Source of the DNA: Siphonodentalium dalli
Lineage: Eukaryota > Mollusca > Scaphopoda > Gadilida > Siphonodentaliidae
Reading direction: 5' to 3'
DNA: 64,000 nucleotides
Assembly: GCA_032622095.1 (NCBI GenBank)
Contig: CP136066.1
Span: forward strand, 206,422,978-206,486,977
Below are positions 56,657 through 64,000 of the stretch, in pieces. The notes under the pieces were generated by a model. The model saw nothing but the letters and a program-made list of their open reading frames with translations. It was not told the origin of the DNA and made no database searches. Both the position numbers and the translations under genes were made by a program. Position 1 is the stretch's first letter. The number at the start of each line of letters is the position of its first letter.

Positions 56657-57023
56657 GCGACACCAATTTTTAAGTCTGGTTTACGAACATGTGGGGAGAA
56701 AAAAAGTAGATGCAGGAGGGAAAAAAATAAAAATAAAAAAAATTGTCCCCCTAATTTATATCAAGTAAATTGTGGAATTTTACAAACATTTTACAAAAAT
56801 TGTTTTTGAATGAAATTCTGAACCAAACAAGACATTTCTTGTCATGAAATACATGAAACTATGGATCTGTAAATGATTATAAGCAGAACTGGAAGCGACA
56901 GCACATGAAAATCAGTATGCGTGTAAAACATTTTGGGAGAATTTTTTTTTTTTTTGTTCATGTCAGAAATGGAAAAAAAGTTGTAGGAGGTGTTCGTAAA
57001 CCAGACTTAAAAATTGGTGTCGC
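56657..57023. mobile_element. TIR insertion inside the R5 composite, second
   Basis: AAGGCGACACCAATTTTTAA then GTCTGGTTTACGAACA at the left, with the exact inverse at the right. The interrupted host sequence reads CAAAGTAA|...|AAAGTTGAGCTA, matching the uninterrupted copy at 54715-54735. Confidence 0.7.
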
Positions 57024-57179
57024 CTAAAGTTGAGCTAAAAAAAAAAAACGGCGACGCGAAAATTAAATGGGCCTTTAAGACCACTGGCATCACTCGTGGC
57101 CACATTTGAGTTTGTCTGAGGTTGGCTTCACATATAACCCGTGACCAATGTCAGCAATTATGGAGATGATGTAAGACAT

Positions 57180-57369
57180 GTTGACAGATGGAGCCTCACA
57201 TATAAGAGGATACATTAGCCTGACAATAGTTACCTTGTCGTTTGCAAGCCAGTGCATTCTCTTATATATGCGAGGCTCCCTATGGGAGACTCGCATATAT
57301 AAGAGAATGCATGGCATAGGATGGATCTTTAATGCTGCCCCAGCGCTGCTCCCATTATGAAAGGGTTAG
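57180..57369. mobile_element. R1-related MITE, GAGGCTCC variant, partial
   Basis: A hairpin with loop GGCTCCCTATGGGAGACTC, then AGCGCTGCTCCCATTATGAA and AGGGTTAG. The left end is unclear. Confidence 0.6.
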
Positions 57370-57691
57370 GCTCGACATGAGGGGAATAAAGAAAATACAT
57401 GGCTAACTTTACTGTCTTTATTTCATATTTTCAACTGAATCATGGACAATTTACTGGCTGATAAGATAATATGAATTGCATCTAAGCAGCCTATAACTAT
57501 ACTGAAACTTGTTCAGGTTTCAACCGTATGCCTCCAATGTACAAATATATACACTGACTTCCAGTGTTTTGCGGAGTTCATGCACACAAATAAAATTATA
57601 ACAGGGAACATAAAATTTTAAAGTTCACACAATCCATTTTATAAGTTCACACAATCCATTTTATATGCAGTGTTCATGCTGTCAATTGCTC

Positions 57692-58152
57692 TTAAAGGTA
57701 CTCAATCTGATCAGACAGTCCCCATATCGTCAAGATAAAATAACAACATTTCTTTAAAATATGCTTTAGTTATCAGAATCGATTAATTACAACAAAATAA
57801 TGCTAACCACTGTCAACTATGCTATCAAATTTCCCAAAACGTGTTATTTATCAATATTTTGTTCGATATATGGCCGTATTATCACATAAGTATCACAAAA
57901 TTTGACCGTATTACCACTTGATTTTAGACTTATCCATCTTCATCTGCAATTTTGTCCGAAACCGTCCATTTGACTACGTTTTTCTAGGCCTCAAATAATT
58001 GCACATATCGAGAAATAACAAACTTCAAAAATCGATATCTGATTATTCTGAGCTTTGATGGGTGGCTTCCTCGACTTGAATCAAATATTTTTTACCCCCA
58101 AAGACAAAGAAATAGTAATTTAGGAGCATTAATTCAGATAATGCATCTTTAA
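57692..58152. mobile_element. R4 copy 9
   Basis: TTAA ends, left AAAGGTACTCAATCTGATCA, right eroded (AATGCATCTTTAA). Confidence 0.7.
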
Positions 58153-58463
58153 GATGCACAGGTTGTTTTAAAACATCCCTGGGATAGAGTTCTCAAAAGG
58201 TCGCCCATGGTAAAGTAGCGTAGATGAATCCGCTGCGCACAATGCATTGGCCCGTACGTTGCGTGGACACAATCCATTGTCTGCATTAAACCATTCACAC
58301 GGGTGCTTACATTGCATTATAATTCAGTGCTTCCGATTAATATTAATTTGCAGCTAATAAGGTTGATATTGGAATAAATGCAATATTGTGAATGAATCTA
58401 TCTGTAATAAATTAATTATACAATCATGTCAAATCCCAACAACTAACACTTTATTGACATAAA

Positions 58464-58683
58464 TACAGCAATGCTCTAATTAATCGACTCCTTAACCACA
58501 GCAGAATTATGGGTAACTTTTCAGGATTTAGTCGGACATATGGCTTGTTGCCATTCATTGGAAAGCTCTCCCCGAGAGCTTTCCGATGAATGGCGACAAG
58601 CCATATTTCCGACTAAATCCTGAAAAGTTACCCATAATTCTGCTGTGGTTGTTAAGGAGTCGATTAATTATAGCATTACTGTA
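58464..58683. mobile_element. R2 copy 7
   Basis: Complete palindrome, with a small GTT duplication in TGTGGTTGTTAAGGAG. Confidence 0.85.
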
Positions 58684-59119
58684 CATGTCGATTTTCCTTT
58701 ACTTCGAAGACAGCCACCATCTTTTATTGATTGAAAAAAGAAAAGTCATAATGCATACCATATAAGGTATGCATTAGAAACCTATTTGGATTCATTTGTA
58801 GGGATGTTCAGCAAATAAGTTCAACAAATAACAGCATAATTTAACACGTTGACTGCCCATTCAATAACATTGGAAAAGTATGGGATAACTCGTAGTTGGC
58901 AGTCAACATGTTAAGGCCGTTTTTTGTTTAACTTTTACACCTATTGCCTGAGCAATCCTACAAATGAATCATTGGGAATCATGGAAGTAACGTATTAGAG
59001 AAGAAACTCACTGAACACTGGTATATATGAGGATAGTTTATACTCTTAGCTGAACCGAACAAGAATGGAGCCAGACCAATTTAATCGGTTAATTTACAAA
59101 CTTTCTGGACAAAAATATC

Positions 59120-59336
59120 TACAGTAATGCCCTAAATAATCGACTCCTTAACCACAGCAGAATTATGGGTAATTTTTCAGGATTTAGTCGAAAATATGGC
59201 TTGTTGACCTTCATCAGAAAGCTCTCACAGAGAGCTTCTCGGTGGATGGCAACAAGCCATATTTCCGACTAAATCCTGAAAAGTTACCCATAATTCTGCT
59301 GTGGTTAAGGAGTCAATTATTTAGAGCATTACTGTA
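59120..59336. mobile_element. R2 copy 8
   Basis: Complete, with several mismatches between arms near the centre (GACCTTCATCAGAAAGC against GCTTCTCGGTGGATGGC), so this copy is older. Confidence 0.85.
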
Positions 59337-59594
59337 GATGGACGAGGCAATAAAAACAGAATTTAATGAAAACTCACAAATCCTGGTTTTTAAGAATTCT
59401 TAGCAAGAAATACATGAATTTGCAAAACTTGAGACTATGTTACATTCTATTGTAACATATTGTGTTAGAACTGTGTCTCTGTAAATCATCCATAAATTTA
59501 TAGATAAATCTGGATAAATGGACAGAAACTTATATATCTAATATAACAAAATATTTTCTCTCTCAGTGGCACTTAGCAATGAAGACATGCTACT

Positions 59595-59745
59595 TTAACC
59601 CTTCCATGACTGGAGCTTCCTGAAATTTTTTTAAAACCATGGGCCAATGCATTCACTCCCATAGGGAGACTCGCATATAAGAGAATGCACTTGCACAGGG
59701 TCTTTGATGCAGCACCAGCACAGCTCCCATTATGAAAGGGTTTAA
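59595..59745. mobile_element. R1-related MITE, GAGGCTCC variant, shortened
   Basis: TTAACCCTTCCATGACTGG at the left and CAGCTCCCATTATGAAAGGG at the right. The hairpin has lost much of one arm. Confidence 0.6.
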
Positions 59746-61330
59746 ATTTGAAAAGTAAAATAGGATTGGCGAAAAAACATTCATGGATACATCTTTACTA
59801 ATAAAAATTTAAATCAACAAATAAAATTGGTCTGGCTTAACACAGGTTAAAATTAATCTGCCGTAAAAATATGACCACGGGTCTGGCCTAACACAGGCCA
59901 AAATTAGTCTGCAGTAAAATATGATGTAGAGTGTAAGATAAAATACAAAATGATTCAACCTATTTTAAGAACAACACAATTTCATGTGAATTGGGTAAAA
60001 TCTGAAGAAAAAAACTAATAACGTTTTACAACTCTAAAACAATTAAGGCGCGCTGATGATTGCAGCTGTTGATAATTGTAACCTTATTTTTATGAAACTT
60101 TGCCCATAAAACAATCAGTCTATAAAATTCATTCATTAATATATACAATGATAAATTATTTGCGTAAAAAAGAATGTACATATTGTAAACTCTAAGTGCA
60201 TGAATGGTCACTCAAGCAGAATAAAAACGAGCGGCCAACTATGTCAGCTGATGTGCGACCCCTGTGACAAGGTAGAACCTATTAACATTTGGCATCATTA
60301 ATTTGCAAGATTAATAAATTAATATGAAATCGATTCATCCTGTTCCATTGTTCAAAAAAAGCATTATCAACCTGGTTTCATTTCTCTATATTTTTCTTCA
60401 AGTCGAGGAGGGTAAATATTAAAGTAAGGGAGGCAGAATCAGTATATGATCTCATAATAAACATTTAGTTACTTGCAATATTATATATATTATAAAGTTT
60501 TAAAATCAAAATCATGAATGCTTGCTATAAGTTATTATTAGCACATACATCTATTTTGAAAGCTTTGAAAATTTAACTTTGAATATAAACCTAATATTTT
60601 AAGCAGATTTTTCAATTTACATTTTATTTCTCATGACTTCAATTTTGTAGTTCATAGTCAAATATTCTCCATGTAGTGATGTAGTGTCACTAAATTCACC
60701 CTCTGGGGGCCCCATTCTGCAAATGACAGACACACTATTTCAAGGCTTGATTGCAATATTGATAGCTTGCCACGTTATCCACCTATCCCGTACATATTTT
60801 GTTAACCATGTGGTTGACATCAACAAATGTTTGGGTTTTCGTCACAAAATCAGGTGAGTTTTACTCCTAGATGTATCTCTATAGCACTATAATAGTAACA
60901 TATGTTACAAGTTACATGCATGAAAGGCTTAATCTGTCTATTGATTCTTTAAACTAGTCTAAATTGTCTAATTCAAAAAGTTAATGTAGACACAACCGGG
61001 ACAAAAATTCAGAACAGATGCCAGATCAAGATGTTGGAATTATTAATACTTAAATACATATGGGTGCAAACTGGACATTTTCCTACAATAGTGTTTCTCT
61101 TCCTAGCAAAATTTGTATAGACTCCAGAGTATAACAAGAAAATAATAGATATGAATTGAGTAACCCTGTCCAGAAATGCTTGTAATTTAATTAAACAATT
61201 AATATCAATTTTATTTAGAATTTTCACTGTCTAATCGCAGGAAAAATCATGCAAAAACATTTGGAGCGTACCAAGAAGGACAACTCTATTGTTAGCACCC
61301 AATCAGGCCAAATAAGAGATTTCACAACAA
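59746..61330. other. Intergenic DNA, unassigned
   Basis: AT-rich. A 43-bp-spaced duplication (TAACACAGG...AAAATTA) at 59838-59925 and the R3 fragment at 60675 are all I recognise. Confidence 0.4.
60675..60749. mobile_element. R3 right end
   Basis: Only the right arm and tip remain (AAATTCACCCTCTGGGG to TTTCAAGGCTTG). Confidence 0.7.
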
Positions 61331-61332
61331 TG

Positions 61333-61440
61333 CAGCGGAGATTTTTTCATGTGGCTGGCGTTGGAGATAATATGGCTGGTGGAGACTTGTGGCCAATATG
61401 GCTGGCGGAGGCGGCGTGCGATGGCGGCTTCGGGCTCTAC
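61333..61440. repeat. Dispersed repeat, second copy
   Basis: GAGATTTTTTCATGTGGCTG and GCGGCGTGCGATGGCGGCTT, as at 29477. The 82-codon ORF through it is not a gene. Confidence 0.75.
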
Positions 61441-61786
61441 CCGGAAGAGACAGTTTCTTTAAATCATAAGACTAATCTTTCTCTATCAAACCACTAAACA
61501 TTACTGTTCACTTATCATTACCCACTACCAACTAACAATAACCCTCTCGTGTAACAACACACATCAACAACTCTGTCATGTAAAACACACATTCAAATTC
61601 CTTACTAATCAAATGAACACATTGACAGTCGTAAAAAAGAGATGAATATTTGTGGCCTAAATGGAATACTATTTATTATTCTCCCAAGGATGAGAATCAC
61701 GAGATATATAGAGAAATTTGTTGGAAGATAGAAGCTAATCTCCCACTGATCATAGATATAGAAAAATATACTATCACTTCGGCCGA

Positions 61787-62421
61787 TGGGGGTCATTGTC
61801 ACAAGGCACCGATCACATTCGTAGCCAGCTTTTCACCGGCAATCACATTTGTAGCGAGCTTTTCACGGGCAATCACATTCGTAGTGAGCTTTTCACGGCA
61901 ATCACATTCGTAGCCAGCTTTTCACTGGCAATCACATTCGTAGCCTGCTTTTCACCAGCGTGATCACATTCATAGCCAGCTTTTCACCAGCGATCACATT
62001 CGTAGCCTGCTTTTCATAATCCATCGTTTTATGACCCGATATTTGACATCGCTTTCGCGACTAAAATGGCAAATATCAATTTTGCAATATTGATTGAAAA
62101 CCTTAGGTTTTTAAATAATAAACTAATATATAATTTATTTATTTCCTTAATATGTAAACTGTTTTTCATTCATCTACTCAAAAATGTGATTAGCATCTAT
62201 AATTCTCGTTCATTAGGCCAACATAAATAACTGGCTACATTTGTGACTTATTTGAAAAGCTAGCTACGAATGCGATCGCCATTGAAAAGCTGGCTGCATT
62301 TGTGACCGATTTGAAAAGCTGGCTACAATTGTGACCGATTTGAAAAGCTGGCTACAATTGCGACCAATTTGAAAAGCTGGCTATGCACGAATGCGATCGA
62401 TGCCTTGTGACAATGACCCCA
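61787..62421. mobile_element. Palindromic element with 29-bp subterminal tandem repeats
   Basis: GGGGTCATTGTCACAAGGCA at the left and its inverse TGCCTTGTGACAATGACCCC at the right. Inside each end is a tandem array: six or seven units of CACATTCGTAGCCAGCTTTT on the left, about five of GAAAAGCTGGCTACAATTGT (the inverse) on the right. The spacer 62030-62230 is AT-rich. Confidence 0.75.
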
Positions 62422-62762
62422 TTAGCATCACTTTGGCGGAACATTTATTTTAAGCGAACAAACAGAAAGTGTAGTAAAATAGAAGGAAAGTTAAGTATCT
62501 GTATCATACAAAATTACCCCAAGTCACTCGCAATGGGTAAATGTGCAAAAATAAAATAAAAACTGTAAAAACATCACCACTGAGAAGAACATGGAGAAAT
62601 AGATGAACTTTTCTTCTTAAATCCATTATTGATAGATCTCCAATAACGAAATTTCATGTGTTGAAACCATTGTTGTGTAAACATAACTATTACAGTACAC
62701 TAATCATGTATTAAGTTCAAACATTTTAGTCTGAATACGATTTTCAGAATATTTTTCAATGC

Positions 62763-63152
62763 TTAACCCTTTACCCAACAAACCGGCCAAATAAAGCTTC
62801 AACAGCCTAAAATATCTTCGGTCTGTCTCAATAGAACCATACAAATATGGATATCATTGGAACCGGCTCCTTGACCACATTGTGATAGCTACAGTTATGC
62901 CCTGTGCCAATGCATTCTCTTATATATGCGAGTCGACCATAGGTCGCCTCGCATATATAAGAGAATGCATTGGCCTAAAAAATATCTTTTTTTAACATTT
63001 TTTACCATTTTTTCTTACATTCTTTAACAATTTTATAATTTTTAATGTGTTAAGCCAATGCATTCTCTTATATATGCGAGGCGACCTATGGTCGACTCGC
63101 ATATATAAGAGAATGCATTGGCACAGGGCCCTTCTGTTGGGTAAAGGGTTAA
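62763..63152. mobile_element. R1 MITE, copy 9
   Basis: Complete copy with TTAA ends and both hairpins, in the gene-free right part of the window. Confidence 0.9.
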
Positions 63153-63227
63153 GACATTTTCCAACAAGTTTTGATTAGAACGTGGTATATTATTTGACTT
63201 TTATCGACATTTCCACTGTGGCAGTCT

Positions 63228-63862
63228 GTAAAGCTGCTTAACGTCTGCTTTCACATAAATGCTTTTAACGCATGCGTTTAGGTCACATATAGGTTAGGTC
63301 AAATAATTGCATTGAACTATCCGTTAACTGTCCATTTAACACAAGCGTTTGACACTCATGCAATACATTTATCTCCATTTGCTACTTCAAAATGGATTCA
63401 TCAAAAGATGTAACCTTGTTTGTAGAGTCAATATCCCAAGCTGTTGTGGACCGAGAAGACTTGGACTACATATATAGTAGAATAATCTAGTCTATTGTGA
63501 CAAAAGACCATTTACAATGGCATCAATTGTAACATGGTAGAGTACCCCATAGTATAGGACCATGTTACATAGCAACATGGTAGCACCACAGTACTTATGG
63601 TAGTACCATGGTGCTTTTTTATATGGGAGTCTTTATCTTGTCCCATGAATTTGTGCATTTCTGGGCATCACGCAATGCTTTGACGCATAAATTTACTTAT
63701 TTTTTAGTAAAGTTGTCCCGTTAAAATTAGCGGACGTATTTTTACGCAGTTATGTGAATGGTCCAGTGCTGACTATGCAGTCTGAACCAATGTGTTATAT
63801 GTCCGCCTAACACATCTGTAAAATGCATGTGCTGAACGCATTTATGTGAAAGCAACTTTAGA
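63228..63862. mobile_element. TIR element near the right edge
   Basis: The left arm has CTTTCACATAAATGCTTTTA and the right arm AACGCATTTATGTGAAAGCA, with further pairing of TTAGGTCACATATAGG against CATATGTCCGCCTAA-type sequence. The centre (63520-63620) repeats GTAACATGGTAG and CATGGTAGCACCA. No ORF. Confidence 0.5.
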
Positions 63863-64000
63863 TTGGGGAGAATGTAGCCATGGGATAAAAGTGTGATCAA
63901 GGATTCGTGAGGATCGTGACTCCTGATGGCAGCATGTTAGCAATCTCTGCCAGAGCGCACCAGTCATAATTCCTTTCTGACTCGTGTCAGCGGCTGGGTA

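Larger units (their letters stand above)
53632..57078. mobile_element. Expanded R5-bounded composite (3.4 kb)
   Basis: The outer ends are those of R5: GTTAAAGGCCCACTTAATTT and AAAATTAAATGGGCCTTTAA. The R5 middle with its central hairpin is found at about 55222-55613. Between these lie two blocks of a tandem repeat of about 175 bp (CTGACCAAAGGTACGACCTG, AAAATCCAAGATGGCTGCTG, ACTCGTTCCCATCTACATGT), a duplicated segment (TTTCATGTGTTACAGTCAAT at 53715 and 55650), an R3 double hairpin and two further TIR insertions. It is either one element that captured a satellite, or several nested events. Confidence 0.6.

Noticed and set aside
61249-61497. 82-codon frame with Gly/Ala-rich segment
   Set aside because: Overlaps a dispersed repeat also found at 29477, with no supporting motif.

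Overview
The window looks like a gene-poor, repeat-crowded stretch of an invertebrate nuclear genome, most likely a mollusc or another lophotrochozoan. The grounds are spliced genes with GT-AG introns, an innexin with a lophotrochozoan-type C-terminal region, and several tandem and foldback repeats of the sort common in molluscan DNA. There are no bacterial operons, rRNA genes or CRISPR arrays, and I recognised no tRNA gene. The species assignment is inference; no search was possible.

Two protein genes can be supported, both on the + strand. (1) About 3230-16983: the 3' half (TM7 end to C-terminus, six exons, about 277 residues visible) of a divergent SLC6-family (neurotransmitter:sodium symporter) membrane transporter. 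Its first half lies upstream of the window. (2) 36796-46643: a complete innexin gap-junction/hemichannel gene of 416 residues, made of a 20-nt first coding exon, an 8.6-kb intron and one large exon. A third, weakly supported coding stretch lies at 28816-29214. A 190-residue minus-strand ORF at 51325-51897 sits inside a TIR transposon.

Almost everything else is short, internally palindromic DNA elements (MITE or foldback type). The labels R1-R7 are mine. R1: about 390 bp, TTAA-flanked, with two mirror-image 66-bp hairpins; nine copies plus relatives. R2: one 215-bp hairpin; eight copies. R3: hairpins with GAATGAGGTCCCCAGAGG ends. R4: TTAAAGGTACTCAATCCG ends. R5: TTAAAGGCCCACTTAATTTT ends. R6 and R7 are less well bounded. 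Single-copy or low-copy elements include a 3.8-kb long-inverted-repeat element in the innexin intron, a 1.44-kb transposon with 99-bp TIRs and an 8-bp flanking repeat, and several palindromes built of tandem repeats. Many are nested, which gives relative ages: R1 into R2 (twice), R4 into a tandem duplication, a CGGGA-rich element into R5, and several elements into one expanded R5.

Layout: 1-3.2 kb repeats; 3.2-17.0 kb SLC6 exons with repeat-filled introns; 17-36.8 kb intergenic repeats with one possible exon; 36.8-46.6 kb innexin; 46.7-64 kb repeats, with nested transposons at 50.5-53.6 kb and a composite array at 53.6-57.1 kb. The most unusual signal is that three SLC6 exons are preceded in their introns by tandem copies of their own 3' splice site plus exon start. 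Before exon v these have expanded into a minisatellite of about 17 copies.
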